Assembly: GCF_007004765.1 (NCBI RefSeq)
Contig: NZ_VIKR01000002.1
Coordinates: 496,001-560,000 of the forward strand
DNA from: Aliikangiella marina
GTDB taxonomy: Bacteria; Pseudomonadota; Gammaproteobacteria; Enterobacterales; Kangiellaceae
Direction of reading: 5' to 3'
Length of the DNA stretch: 64,000 nucleotides
The position numbers were made by a program, and so were the translations under genes. The notes beneath the pieces were generated by a model. That model was not told the origin of the DNA. It ran no database searches and was given only the letters and a program-made list of their open reading frames with translations. Numbering within the stretch: position 1 is the first letter of the stretch; the number at the start of each line of letters is the position of its first letter. Below, in pieces: positions 1-9,203 of the stretch.

Positions 1-151
1 AACTGTAGAAGATCAGTTCAGACTCGTATTGGCTGCTCACCCACAATAGTCCCATGGAACCGATCGCGCCAAGCGTGCCTACTGCCAATTGTTTAAATTG
101 TGCTTTTGGCGTATTGGCCATCTGCTCTAGTTTGTCTTTTAACTTTGGCAT
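1..151 (-). CDS. Possible partial small protein running off the left edge
   Basis: On the minus strand a frame opens with ATG at 151 and stays open to base 1. The visible 50 residues begin MPKLKDKLEQMANTPKAQ, a charged amphipathic start, followed by a short apolar stretch (GTLGAIGSMGLLWV) that could be one membrane segment. The frame is open further upstream to about residue -24, but the ribosome binding site is poor. It lies downstream of nfuA on the same strand, beyond a hairpin terminator. I do not recognise the family, and a chance open frame cannot be excluded. Confidence 0.3.
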   Translation of the reverse strand, partial: MPKLKDKLEQMANTPKAQFKQLAVGTLGAIGSMGLLWVSSQYESELIFYS

Positions 152-231
152 TGATACTTTCAATATTTCTCGAGCTGCCAGATTATCTGAATCTTTTGCG
201 AATCGCGAGTCATTTATTGCCCATTAAACAC

Positions 232-254
232 AAAAGGCACCATAGGTGCCTTTT
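232..254. terminator. Hairpin terminator after nfuA
   Basis: Perfect 10-bp inverted repeat (AAAAGGCACC, loop ATA, GGTGCCTTTT). T-runs flank it on both strands, so it can act for nfuA on the minus strand and in the other direction. It lies 30 bases beyond the nfuA stop. Confidence 0.8.
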
Positions 255-283
255 GATTGAGTTAATTTGGTGGTTTACCAAAA

Positions 284-859
284 TTAATAGTAGGGGTTTT
301 CACCCAATTGATGCTCAGTAATATCTTTAACGCCGGTGACTTCGGGAATCTTTTCTAACAGTGTTTTTTCAATTCCGTCCTTTAGCGTCACATCAGCCAT
401 TCCACAGCCTTGACAGCCACCACCAAATTGGAGAACCGCAATGCCTTCTTCTGTTAACTCAGCTAGTGATACTTGGCCACCATGACTGGCGAGCTGAGGA
501 TTGATCTCGGACTCTATCAAATAGCGTATTCTGTCTACCGCTGGCGCATCATCGGCAACTTTGCGGGCTTTTGCATTCGGTGCTCGCAAGGTGAGTTGCC
601 CGCCCATATCGTCAGTCTGAAAATCAATTTCTGCTTCTTCCAGATAAGGAGAGCTTTCTTCGTCAACATATGCATTGAATGCTTCGAATTCAAATTTAAT
701 GTCGTCTTTTTCGACTGCATCTTGAGGGCAGTAAGAAACCCCACACTCAGCGTGCGGTGTACCAGGGTTTACGACGAAGACTCGAATTCCGGTGCCCTCT
801 TCTTGAGAAGCTAACAGTTTTTGGAAATGAGTTTGTGCTGATTCAGTAATGGTTATCAT
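284..859 (-). CDS. nfuA: Fe-S biogenesis protein NfuA
   Basis: NfuA is a cytoplasmic carrier that delivers [4Fe-4S] clusters to client enzymes. The protein has a degenerate A-type scaffold domain (about residues 1-100, with [15 protein letters not shown] near 31-45) and a C-terminal Nfu domain with the cluster-binding CXXC (C149-Q-G-C152 in [15 protein letters not shown]). The ATG at 859 is preferred over an upstream in-frame TTG at 880. It gives 191 residues beginning [16 protein letters not shown], which matches the E. coli protein in length and opening. It stands alone, with a terminator downstream. Identification rests on strong recall of the E. coli sequence. Confidence 0.95.
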   Translation of the reverse strand: MITITESAQTHFQKLLASQEEGTGIRVFVVNPGTPHAECGVSYCPQDAVEKDDIKFEFEAFNAYVDEESSPYLEEAEIDFQTDDMGGQLTLRAPNAKARKVADDAPAVDRIRYLIESEINPQLASHGGQVSLAELTEEGIAVLQFGGGCQGCGMADVTLKDGIEKTLLEKIPEVTGVKDITEHQLGENPYY

Positions 860-1194
860 CAGAAATTCGGTTAATTTCAATCATTTGGTTTATTTTATCA
901 GAAGTTCGCTGCCGAAAGGCCACAAATTTTATATGGTATTAGCCCGTATAGTAGATAGACATCAGTTTTATTGGCGTAAACTATTCAAAAAAGCGTAACT
1001 AATTTTGTCTACAGGGGTTTAAGTATTGATCTAAAAGGTGATTTTTCCTATGCTCGAAAGCATTTTTACGTCGGTTTGGTCTTTAAGAGCCTGATTTTTC
1101 TTTACGCGCACTTCGATTGAAGAAAGGTGTGGGCGTGACTATCAATATCTGACCAATAAAAACAAAACACGCAAAACCAGGATCTAATGCCCTC
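860..1194. other. Intergenic gap, divergent promoters expected
   Basis: About 335 bases between the divergently transcribed nfuA and M14 peptidase genes. No open frame with a plausible start, no hairpin with a T-run and no recognisable operator was seen. Promoters for both neighbours must lie here, but no clear -35/-10 pair could be assigned by eye. Confidence 0.4.
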
Positions 1195-3777
1195 ATGTAC
1201 AAGTCGTTAATTGTTGTTTTTTTATTCATTGCCAATATTGTTTTAGCGAATGCGGTCAAATCAGTAGAATTGGAATACTATCTGCCAAACGCCGCGACCT
1301 ACAACCCAGCGATTCCCGCGCCGGAATCGGTCTTGGGATATCAAGTTGGCGATTGGCACATTAGACCAGAGCAAATCGAGCGTTATTTCATGGCTTTGGC
1401 TGACAGTTCTCCACGAATGCGCGTAGAGGTCATCGGCTATACCCATGAGCGGCGACCATTGATTTTGGCTTACGTGTCGTCTCCAGAAAACTTGGCGAAT
1501 CTAGAGACTTTGAGACAACAACACTTGTCCGGAGAAAAGTCCGCTGAAACACCCGTGGTTACCTGGATGGGATACAGTGTGCATGGCAATGAGCCAAGTG
1601 GTAGTAACTCGTCGGTGTTATTCGCCTATCATTTAGCTGCAGCTAATGATGAACAGACATTAGCTTTCTTGTCCGATCAAATCATTATTATTGATCCGAT
1701 GCTCAACCCTGATGGCCTAGCGCGTTTTGCGCACTGGGCCAATATGTACAAAGCGAAAAATCTCAATCCGGACCCCAAAAATATCGAGCATAATGAAAAC
1801 TGGCCGCGTGGTAGAACAAACCATTATTGGTTTGATCTCAACAGAGATTGGCTGCTATTACAGCATCCTGAGTCTCAAGCCCGCGTCGCTCAATTTCAAA
1901 AGTGGCGACCACACATTCTCACTGACTTTCACGAGATGGGAACCAATAGTACTTATTTTTTTCAGCCGGGTGTTCCTTCAAGACAAAATCCCTTAACGCC
2001 TGAAAGTAATTTTAAAATGACGGCGAAGATTGCCGAGTTCCATGCGAAAGCCTTAGATGAGATAGGTAGTCTTTATTACACTAAAGAAAGTTTTGATGAT
2101 TTTTACTATGGTAAAGGCTCAACTTACCCCGACATCCATGGCTCGGTCGGTATATTGTTCGAACAAGCGAGCTCCCGCGGACATCTACAAAAGTCGAGTT
2201 ATGGTGAATTGTCTTTTCCGTTTACCATTAGAAATCAATTAACGGCGTCTTTTTCGACAATAGAAGCCGCTCAGAATTTGCAAGCTGACCTCAAAGCGAT
2301 GCAGCGTGGTTTTATTAATGAGTCAGCGCAATTGGCGCGAGCCGATCGTAATCGAGGCGTTGTCGTTGGTTCAGCAGATCAATATCGTCTGGCGGAAATG
2401 TCGCGAATTTTGACTGGCCACAATATCGATCACTATCCGCTGGCAAAAGATTTGGCGATTAAAGGCCAAAAGTTTGCCAGCGATAATAGTCTCATTATCC
2501 CATTGCGCCAAAAGCAATACCGGTTAATTAAAGCGATGTTTGAAACTCGAACCAAATTCAAGGATAAGGTATTTTATGATGTCTCAACTTGGAACATGGC
2601 GATGTCCCTCGGTTTGGATTATGCCTTTGTCAGTCGTTCAGATTATGAAGACAATTTAAAAGGTAGTTTCGAACAGAAAGCGACCTCTGAGTTGAATATC
2701 GATGAGGCTACCATAGCGCTCGCGTTCGATTGGAACAATATGCAAACCTCGCAACTACTGAGTCAGTTATTGACCAATAAACTGCGCGTTCAGACCGTAA
2801 CAAAAAGCACTCAAATGCGCACCAGCAGTGGTTTGCAGCAGCTTTCTTTGGGAAGCATTATTTTACCGCTCGAAAATCAACACAAAGATAAAAATGCAAT
2901 AGCGGCGCTACTCAAACCAATGCTTGAGAAGGCACGCATTAAACCAGTGCAAATCCAAAGTGGCTTAGCAACTAATGGGATTGACCTCGGTAGTCCCAGT
3001 TTACCTGTGGTGAAACCGATCAAACCGCTACTGGTCATAGGCGAGGGAATGTCCAGTTACTCTGCCGGTGAAATTTGGCATTTACTCGATCAGCGATTAT
3101 CACAAACGCTAACGATGATGACCAAGTCGCAACTAGCTAAGCTTAAGTCAATTGATTATAGCCATATCATTATTGCCGGGAGCAATCCTAACTTTGATGA
3201 GACAACGACCGCTAAGTTAAAAAGTTGGTTAGAACAAGGCGGGGTAATGATTGCGCATGGACAGGGCGCCAAATGGATTACTGAACAGCAGTGGACTTCG
3301 AGCGAAGCTAAGACATTTGATAAACCGGTGGATACTGAAGTCGCTTATGATAAAAAATCACAAACAGATGCCGAGCATGTGGTTGGTGGAGCGATTGCTA
3401 AAGCAAAAATTGATACGACTCATCCGTTAGGGTTTGGTCTAGATAGTGAAGCTTTAAACGTTTTTAAACGAGGAAATTTAGCATTTACTGAACCACGAGA
3501 AGCTTTTGTGAGTATCGCTCGTTTCACCGATAAACCGCTCGCCAGTGGCTATATGTCGCAGGCTAACCGTGATCATATCGCCAATCAAACGAGTATCTTT
3601 GTGCAAGCGGTGGGTAATGGACGAGTGATTGGCTTCTCAGATAACCCCGTATTTAGGGGGTATTTCCTGGGTACGGCCAAGGTTTTTGTCAATGCTTTGT
3701 ATTTTGGCAAGATTATTCGCTCGCCGGCGAGAACCGAACCGAAAGAAGATGAAAAAAAGGATGTTAAAAAGAAGTGA
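1195..3777 (+). CDS. Secreted M14-family zinc carboxypeptidase-like metallopeptidase
   Basis: An 860-residue exported peptidase of the zinc carboxypeptidase (M14) type. Residues 1-20 form a signal peptide (hydrophobic core, cleavage near ALANA). The M14 zinc ligands are visible as H130-G-N-E133 and H246 in DFHEMG; FDLNRDW (213-219) supplies the usual substrate-site Arg, and E323 in LFEQASSRG is a candidate catalytic Glu. The region beyond about 400 is unassigned; residues 615-800 resemble the glutamine-amidotransferase-like fold often found at the C-terminus of these large bacterial members. The lysine/glutamate-rich tail is low complexity. The next gene overlaps its stop by four bases, so the two are probably cotranscribed. 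Substrate preference cannot be told. Confidence 0.88.
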   Translation: MYKSLIVVFLFIANIVLANAVKSVELEYYLPNAATYNPAIPAPESVLGYQVGDWHIRPEQIERYFMALADSSPRMRVEVIGYTHERRPLILAYVSSPENLANLETLRQQHLSGEKSAETPVVTWMGYSVHGNEPSGSNSSVLFAYHLAAANDEQTLAFLSDQIIIIDPMLNPDGLARFAHWANMYKAKNLNPDPKNIEHNENWPRGRTNHYWFDLNRDWLLLQHPESQARVAQFQKWRPHILTDFHEMGTNSTYFFQPGVPSRQNPLTPESNFKMTAKIAEFHAKALDEIGSLYYTKESFDDFYYGKGSTYPDIHGSVGILFEQASSRGHLQKSSYGELSFPFTIRNQLTASFSTIEAAQNLQADLKAMQRGFINESAQLARADRNRGVVVGSADQYRLAEMSRILTGHNIDHYPLAKDLAIKGQKFASDNSLIIPLRQKQYRLIKAMFETRTKFKDKVFYDVSTWNMAMSLGLDYAFVSRSDYEDNLKGSFEQKATSELNIDEATIALAFDWNNMQTSQLLSQLLTNKLRVQTVTKSTQMRTSSGLQQLSLGSIILPLENQHKDKNAIAALLKPMLEKARIKPVQIQSGLATNGIDLGSPSLPVVKPIKPLLVIGEGMSSYSAGEIWHLLDQRLSQTLTMMTKSQLAKLKSIDYSHIIIAGSNPNFDETTTAKLKSWLEQGGVMIAHGQGAKWITEQQWTSSEAKTFDKPVDTEVAYDKKSQTDAEHVVGGAIAKAKIDTTHPLGFGLDSEALNVFKRGNLAFTEPREAFVSIARFTDKPLASGYMSQANRDHIANQTSIFVQAVGNGRVIGFSDNPVFRGYFLGTAKVFVNALYFGKIIRSPARTEPKEDEKKDVKKK

Positions 3778-4355
3778 ATTTTAGCGAGAGTCAATTAATT
3801 GATGTACCGCAACTCACCGATGGCGAAATTGTTTTACGGCAATGCCGAAGAGATGATTTAGATGATATTCTGTACTATCGTCGCAATCCAGAAAGTTGCC
3901 GTTATATTCGCCCGCCAGATTCGGTTGATAGCATCACCGACTTGGTTGAACAACATTGTCAGCCCTGGAAAATACAAGAAGGCTATTGGAATGGAATTGT
4001 AATAAACATGGCCGGCGAGTCGAAAGCCCTTGGCGAAATGAACTTTAAGATCACCGATATGGTCAATCAGCGGGCGGAGTTAGGCTACCGGTTAAATCCC
4101 GATTATACGGGGAAAGGTCTCGCCACTCGTGCTGGTCGATTAATGATTGAGTATTTATTCAGAGTCATTGGCTGCCACAAGGTAATCGCTCGATGCGATC
4201 CGCGGAACATCGCCTCTTCTCGAGTGATGGAAAAACTCGGCATGCAAAAGGAAGGGTATTTTTACTCGCATTTCCTCATTGGTGACGAATGGACCGATCA
4301 AGTTGACTATGGTTTGCTCCGCACAGATTGGGAAAAATCCAACAAAATTCAATAA
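3774..4355 (+). CDS. GNAT-family N-acetyltransferase (RimJ/RimL-like)
   Basis: A 193-residue cytoplasmic acetyltransferase. It opens with LTDGEIVLRQCRRDDLDDIL, typical of the RimJ/RimL branch. The acetyl-CoA loop region is ELGYRLNPDYTGKGLATRAG (about 105-124), followed by the conserved ARCDPRNIASSRVMEKLGM block. The GTG start at 3774 overlaps the stop of the M14 peptidase gene (GTGA), indicating translational coupling. The substrate may be a protein N-terminus or a small amine and is not predictable. A weak hairpin follows the gene. Confidence 0.85.
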   Translation: MNFSESQLIDVPQLTDGEIVLRQCRRDDLDDILYYRRNPESCRYIRPPDSVDSITDLVEQHCQPWKIQEGYWNGIVINMAGESKALGEMNFKITDMVNQRAELGYRLNPDYTGKGLATRAGRLMIEYLFRVIGCHKVIARCDPRNIASSRVMEKLGMQKEGYFYSHFLIGDEWTDQVDYGLLRTDWEKSNKIQ

Positions 4356-4366
4356 GTTTGCCTTGT

Positions 4367-4396
4367 TTCCTTGATTTTGCGATATCAAGGAATTTA
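4367..4396 (+). terminator. Weak hairpin after the acetyltransferase gene
   Basis: TTCCTTGA and TCAAGGAA form a perfect 8-bp stem with a 10-base loop (4367-4392), followed only by TTTATATT. Plausible but weak as an intrinsic terminator. Confidence 0.4.
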
Positions 4397-4461
4397 TATT
4401 GTAGTAACTAATCGCTTGGTCTTTTGGCTATCCCCAAGGCTAACCTCGACAAGGAATAACA

Positions 4462-6870
4462 ATGATGAAAAAAGCGCTTGTTAACCTGATCGCATTATTT
4501 GCACTTATCTCAGGTTATGCTCATGCAAAAAAGTTGGCTGAACTTGAGCAGCTTTACGAGTTAGATCGAGGTTTTGTTGGCATTATTCACGATAAGCAAA
4601 CCGATAAAATTTACCTGAGAATTGACAATCTCAATCAAGAACTAATCTACCAAACGAGCTTACCGTCAGGACTAGGCTCAAATGATATTGGTTTAGATCG
4701 AGGTCAGTTGAGTAATACTCGCCTGGTGACTTTTGAACGAGCAGGCACTAAGGTTTTTCTCAAGCAAAAGCCAACTGACTTTCGAGTAACCACTGATAAT
4801 AGCAAAGAAGCCGAAGCGTTGGAGCAAGCTTTCGCTTCTTCAATTTTGTGGGGATTTCCGATTGTTGATAGTGGTCAAGGTTGGGTGTTGGTTGATGCGA
4901 GTGATTTCATTATGCAAGATGTTCATGGCGTCGGACGACGTCTTGAAAGATTAAAGCAAGGTAGTGGTTATAAAGTCGATAAATCACGCTCCGCAGTATA
5001 CATGCCTCGCACTACCGCCTTCCCTGATAATACCGAAATTGAAGCAACCATTACTCTAACCGGTAAAAAGCCCGGAAATTATTTGCAGCAGGTTGCGCCA
5101 GATCCTTACTCGATTACGGTAAAGATGCATCACAGTTTTGTTCGTTTACCTCCAAAGGGCTTTAAGCCTCGCATTTATCACCCGAAAAGCGGTTATTGGT
5201 CAATCAACTTCCAGGATTATGGCCAACCGATCAATGATAGTTTGACTCGACGTTATATTGGTCGCCACCGACTGGCGAAGAAGAATCCTGACGCGGAAGT
5301 TAGTGAAGCGGTGGAACCAATTATTTATTACCTTGATCCAGGGGTTCCCGAACCGGTTAAATCAGCATTGCTCGATGGCGCGCGTTGGTGGAATCAGGCG
5401 TTTGAAGCAATCGGTTACAAAGATGCTTTTCAGGTCAAAATGTTGCCTGCTAACGCCGACCCAATGGATGTCCGTTACAATGTTATTCAGTGGGTACATC
5501 GTGCAACTCGAGGCTGGTCTTATGGATCCAGCGTAGTTGACCCACGCACTGGGGAAATAATCAAAGGTCATGTGACACTCGGTTCATTAAGAGTTCGTCA
5601 AGATTACTTAATTGCACAGGGGATGATGGCGCCTTTCGCTCAAGGGGAAAATGACAAAGCATTGATGGACATGGCCTTGGCGAGAATTCGTCAGCTGTCA
5701 GCTCATGAAGTCGGTCATACGCTTGGACTCATGCATAACTTTGCTGCAAGCACTTATGGCAGAGCCTCAGTAATGGATTATCCACACCCGTTGTTCAAAA
5801 TTAACGGTAAACGAATTACCGCAGATAATGCCTATGGTGTCGGAATAGGTGCCTGGGATAAAGCAGCCATTGCTTATGGCTATCAAGATATCACTGTCGA
5901 TAACGAAGAAGCATGGCTTAATCAGCAGACAGCACTTAACACCCAAAAAGGATTACTTTATATCGCTGACGCAGACTCACGCAGTCCCGGCAGTGCGCAT
6001 GCTAAGGCAAGTTTGTGGGATAATGGTGCCGATGCCGTTAATGAATTACAACGCACTTATCAATTGAGAGAGCTAGCGCTAGATAATTTTGGCGCGGCTA
6101 ATTTGAAGTTAAAGCGGCCGTGGTCTGAATTAGAAGAAGTTTTGGTACCGGTTTATTATTTCCATCGATATCAAATCGAAGCAGCTGCAAAATGGCTGGG
6201 AGGCCTTAACTATCAGTATGGTACCAAGCGCAACAATCAAGTGCCCAATGCAACACCTGTTTCCGGTGCGGAACAAGATAGAGCGCTCGGCGCAATGCTT
6301 CAGTCTTTGTCCCCTGAGTTTCTTGCGCTAGAACCTTTGTTAGCGAAACGCCTATTGCCTAAGCCTGCGGGTTATCGCAGGACACGTGAGTCGGTACCTA
6401 GTGATACCGGCGTTGCTTTTGATCAGTTAGCACTTGCTTCGGCGTCAGCTCAACACACTCTTGGTCTTATTTTTCATCCGCAGCGATTAGCAAGACTTGA
6501 ACAACAGAATGCGGTCGACCCGGCGATTCCTTCAATTGACAGTATCGGAACAATTTTACACCAGCAAGTTATCGAGCAAAATTACGACGGTATTGAAGCA
6601 CGAATCCACCAGTCTGTAGTTGATCTAATTTATTCAAACTTACTGAACCTTTTAAGAGACAAAAATGTATCGCAGTCCGTAAAAATGCAAGTATTTGGTT
6701 TGCTGCTTAAAGAAAAGGACTACTTACTAAGAAAATTGACCAGTGTCCAAAAGCGCTCCAGTTATTATGGGTTTTATGCTTATCAATTGAACCGCTTGGA
6801 AGACTTAAAGATAGATGATGGCAAGCCAAAAGTGAAGTTGCCAAAGATGCCGCCGGGCTCACCGATTTAA
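4462..6870 (+). CDS. Secreted zinc-dependent metalloprotease (HEXXHXXGXXH, DUF5117/DUF4953-like)
   Basis: An 802-residue exported protease. The signal peptide is residues 1-22 (KKALVNLIALFALISGYAHA). A long N-terminal region (about 25-290) precedes the catalytic segment. The extended metzincin-type zinc site is intact: H415-E416-V-G-H419-T-L-G-L-M-H425-N-F. The downstream SVMDYPHP supplies the Met-turn-like methionine. Large proteins with this arrangement are annotated as zinc-dependent metalloproteases with DUF5117/DUF5118/DUF4953 domains; that assignment is from memory of the family. It follows another secreted peptidase and probably takes part in extracellular or periplasmic protein use. 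The start ATG follows AAGGAATAACA. Confidence 0.87.
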   Translation: MMKKALVNLIALFALISGYAHAKKLAELEQLYELDRGFVGIIHDKQTDKIYLRIDNLNQELIYQTSLPSGLGSNDIGLDRGQLSNTRLVTFERAGTKVFLKQKPTDFRVTTDNSKEAEALEQAFASSILWGFPIVDSGQGWVLVDASDFIMQDVHGVGRRLERLKQGSGYKVDKSRSAVYMPRTTAFPDNTEIEATITLTGKKPGNYLQQVAPDPYSITVKMHHSFVRLPPKGFKPRIYHPKSGYWSINFQDYGQPINDSLTRRYIGRHRLAKKNPDAEVSEAVEPIIYYLDPGVPEPVKSALLDGARWWNQAFEAIGYKDAFQVKMLPANADPMDVRYNVIQWVHRATRGWSYGSSVVDPRTGEIIKGHVTLGSLRVRQDYLIAQGMMAPFAQGENDKALMDMALARIRQLSAHEVGHTLGLMHNFAASTYGRASVMDYPHPLFKINGKRITADNAYGVGIGAWDKAAIAYGYQDITVDNEEAWLNQQTALNTQKGLLYIADADSRSPGSAHAKASLWDNGADAVNELQRTYQLRELALDNFGAANLKLKRPWSELEEVLVPVYYFHRYQIEAAAKWLGGLNYQYGTKRNNQVPNATPVSGAEQDRALGAMLQSLSPEFLALEPLLAKRLLPKPAGYRRTRESVPSDTGVAFDQLALASASAQHTLGLIFHPQRLARLEQQNAVDPAIPSIDSIGTILHQQVIEQNYDGIEARIHQSVVDLIYSNLLNLLRDKNVSQSVKMQVFGLLLKEKDYLLRKLTSVQKRSSYYGFYAYQLNRLEDLKIDDGKPKVKLPKMPPGSPI

Positions 6871-6887
6871 ATTACTTTAAACTAAGA

Positions 6888-6913
6888 ACAAGACTCCTTT
6901 TTAGGAGCCTTGT
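6888..6913. terminator. Hairpin between convergent genes
   Basis: ACAAGACTCC and GGAGCCTTGT form a nearly perfect 10-bp stem around a TTTTTA loop. It overlaps the stop of the minus-strand gene and lies 18 bases past the metalloprotease stop. No strong T-run follows, so terminator function is tentative. Confidence 0.4.
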
Positions 6914-7644
6914 TGGCTTAGCGCTTGTAAAAAAGTTAAGCTTCGAAGACCGTACCAAGAAAACTTTTCTCCATCGATAAGAGCACAAGGAAATCCCAAA
7001 TCAACGACTGATTCTTGCGCTTTGGCAAAAGGATAGGGCTCGCTCGAGCAGAGAAGAAGTGTTTCCGCGTCGAGTAAGGATAAATCGATAGTTGGATATT
7101 TTTCGCTAAACTGAATCCGACAATCGGACAAACCAATAAAGTCGAGCATGGATTGAATAAAGGTATTGTTGCCGATAGCCATCCATGGTTTGCGCCAAAT
7201 AAGGTAGACGAATTTATTGGCTTTAATCGGTTTTCGCCACCATTTGATAATGCCGGGGACCTCCGAAAGGCTTGCCGCTGTTATGGATGTTGAAGTCAAA
7301 TCTTGCCATTGGACAGCGATTTCATGAAGCCGTTCGTTATCAATGCGTTTAGCGAGGCGCGCGAGTTCAGGCCCGACGTCATAGACACTGGTGATGTGCA
7401 GCGCAATATAGTCAAATGGACAGGTGTTGGCCATTTCGAGCGTATTTTCCTCTTTGTCAAAAATGACTAAATCGGGTTGATACTTTTTTACTTTATCCCA
7501 GTCAATGTCCTTTGTTCCGCCCAGTTTAGGAAGCTGACTCACCTGCTCTTGGGGATGGATACAAAACCGTGTTCGACCAATTAAATGTGCGTTGCAGGCT
7601 ATTAATGTTTCGGTTATTGAAGGAACAAGAGAGAGAATTTTCAT
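6901..7644 (-). CDS. BtuF/TroA-type helical-backbone metal/cobalamin-binding protein lacking a signal peptide
   Basis: A 247-residue protein of the class III solute-binding fold. It opens MKILSLVPSITETLIACNA, the classic start of a BtuF-type domain, with KLGGTKDIDWDKVKKYQPDLVIFDKEEN as the interlobe region. There is no signal peptide or lipobox, unlike the BtuF at 16961-17824, so as written it would stay in the cytoplasm. It lies convergent to a protease gene and next to the PduO-type adenosyltransferase gene. It may bind a corrinoid or metal complex inside the cell, or be an enzyme-like derivative; this is inference. No alternative start restoring a signal sequence was found just upstream. 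Confidence 0.75.
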   Translation of the reverse strand: MKILSLVPSITETLIACNAHLIGRTRFCIHPQEQVSQLPKLGGTKDIDWDKVKKYQPDLVIFDKEENTLEMANTCPFDYIALHITSVYDVGPELARLAKRIDNERLHEIAVQWQDLTSTSITAASLSEVPGIIKWWRKPIKANKFVYLIWRKPWMAIGNNTFIQSMLDFIGLSDCRIQFSEKYPTIDLSLLDAETLLLCSSEPYPFAKAQESVVDLGFPCALIDGEKFSWYGLRSLTFLQALSQQGS

Positions 7645-7900
7645 TAGGTTTCAATAAGTTAATTTAAAGTGAAGCAATACTGGATTAACCGCAGTCGGTC
7701 AAAACCATGAAATACAATAAACTGATCATATAATAAATGTACAAGTAATAAAGATTTTCATTCTTAAACATCTTCATTAGAATGTTTGACCTTTTTATAG
7801 GGTTATGCCGGTAAACTGCTATAGTTAATAAAAGCAGCTTTCGAACATGCTGGGTTTATCGGCCTTTTACACTAATAAATTTAAGAAAGAGGAACCTAGC

Positions 7901-8461
7901 ATGGGAAATCGATTGTCAAAGCTTGCAACAAAAACAGGTGATGATGGCACTACCGGGATTGGCGGTAATAAGCGGCTAGCTAAAGACTCTGCGCGTATTG
8001 AGGCAATTGGCACCGTTGATGAATTAAACGCCACTATCGGCATGACCTGCTCCCAGCCTGTGGATGATGCAGTTAAGCTGGTTCTCAACGAAGTTCAACA
8101 TAAATTGTTTGACTTAGGAGGAGAACTGGCAATGCCAGACTATCGATTGGTTGAAGAGGCTGATGTAGTCAAACTGGATGAATGGTTAGCGCAATTTAAT
8201 GCCCAACTACCACCATTAAAAGAGTTTGTCTTGCCCAAAGGTGATTTAGCGACAACGAGTTGTCATTTGGCTCGCACAATTTGTCGCAGAGCGGAGCGTC
8301 GAGTAGTCACTCTCGCGAGAGATGAGTCGATAAATGATTGTGTTCGGATCTATCTCAATCGCCTGTCGGATCTGCTGTTTGTATTCTGTCGTTTGTTGGC
8401 GCGTGCTGATAACCCGACAGAGGAGATGTGGCAGTCAAAGAAGTTGGAGTCTAATGAGTAA
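7901..8461 (+). CDS. pduO: PduO-type cob(I)alamin adenosyltransferase
   Basis: A 186-residue ATP:cob(I)alamin adenosyltransferase of the PduO/MMAB trimeric family, which makes adenosylcobalamin in the cytoplasm. The ATP-binding N-terminus LATKTGDDGTTGIGGNKRLAKD and the conserved RAERRVVTLARDE and YLNRLSDLLFVFCRLLAR blocks are all present. The ATG at 7901 is chosen because AGAGGAA sits just upstream and the family starts here; the frame is open further upstream. It overlaps the next gene by 8 bases. It is one of two unrelated adenosyltransferases in the window (the other is CobO at 16368). IcmF at 37615-40992 is a possible local user of its product. Confidence 0.92.
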   Translation: MGNRLSKLATKTGDDGTTGIGGNKRLAKDSARIEAIGTVDELNATIGMTCSQPVDDAVKLVLNEVQHKLFDLGGELAMPDYRLVEEADVVKLDEWLAQFNAQLPPLKEFVLPKGDLATTSCHLARTICRRAERRVVTLARDESINDCVRIYLNRLSDLLFVFCRLLARADNPTEEMWQSKKLESNE

Positions 8462-8921
8462 TTCCAAACCCGCAGTTATCGAGTCATCAGATTTTGAAGT
8501 GACTATTGATACCGAAAACAAAATCGCGACGATCGCCTTATTTGGAGTTATCAATTTAAAACATTTGGTGGACAGTTTTTCGGAGCTTGTTCGCCATCCG
8601 GATTTCGAAAAGAACATTTGCTGCTGTTATGATTGTCGCGATGCCCTCATCGAAGTCAACCTCACTGAGACCGAAATTTTTTATCACTTCTCTGCTGGAA
8701 TGCGAAGTAAGAGAGGCACTGAGTACAACATCGCGTTTATCAGTGGCGATGAAATGACAGAAATGCTCGTCCAGTTTTATCGACTGTTCTTGGTCCGATC
8801 AGAAATCCATATTGAAAGCTTCAAAACCTCAGAGGAAGCCATTCAATGGCTGCTCGAGAGTCGCCTACCTATCGCTAACGGAACAATAGAGCCTTTCCCT
8901 GACCAAGACGCTCAGCGTTGA
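8454..8921 (+). CDS. STAS-like (SpoIIAA-like) hypothetical protein, paralogue 1
   Basis: A 155-residue cytoplasmic protein starting at the ATG inside the last codons of the adenosyltransferase gene, so probably translationally coupled to it. The pattern IATIALFGVINLKHLVDSF...LVRHPDFEKNICCCYDCRDALIEV, then a late helix EEAIQWLLES, resembles single-domain STAS/SpoIIAA-like proteins; this fold guess comes from pattern only. It is clearly homologous to the protein at 9204-9635: both share DSF-x-LV-(R/K)HP, RG(T/S)xYxxA and a WLLE ending. Function unknown. An imperfect 9-bp hairpin (8911-8931) spans its stop codon. Confidence 0.7.
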   Translation: MSNSKPAVIESSDFEVTIDTENKIATIALFGVINLKHLVDSFSELVRHPDFEKNICCCYDCRDALIEVNLTETEIFYHFSAGMRSKRGTEYNIAFISGDEMTEMLVQFYRLFLVRSEIHIESFKTSEEAIQWLLESRLPIANGTIEPFPDQDAQR

Positions 8922-9203
8922 AAACGCTAAGCCTCTAATGCACAAAAGATATATAAATCTATAAATATCAATCAACTATTTACTTTTTGTAATAAAGAGC
9001 CTAAAGTAAAGTCGTTAACTCTCTGTTTTTTATAGTAATAGCTCGTTTGGTAAGCTATTTAAAGAAAAACTTAATGAGTTATAAGAAAGCTAAGCCAGCA
9101 AGACATGTTGTAATAGCCAATAGTTGCAAGTAAAAAAGCCATCAGTAACTCGAACGAAAGTCCAAGCGAGTGCTAAAAGCTTTGATAATAATAAATGAAT
9201 TAA

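Noticed and set aside
473-814. Plus-strand open frame across nfuA
   Set aside because: Entirely antisense to nfuA, whose identity is certain; no ribosome binding site or recognisable product.
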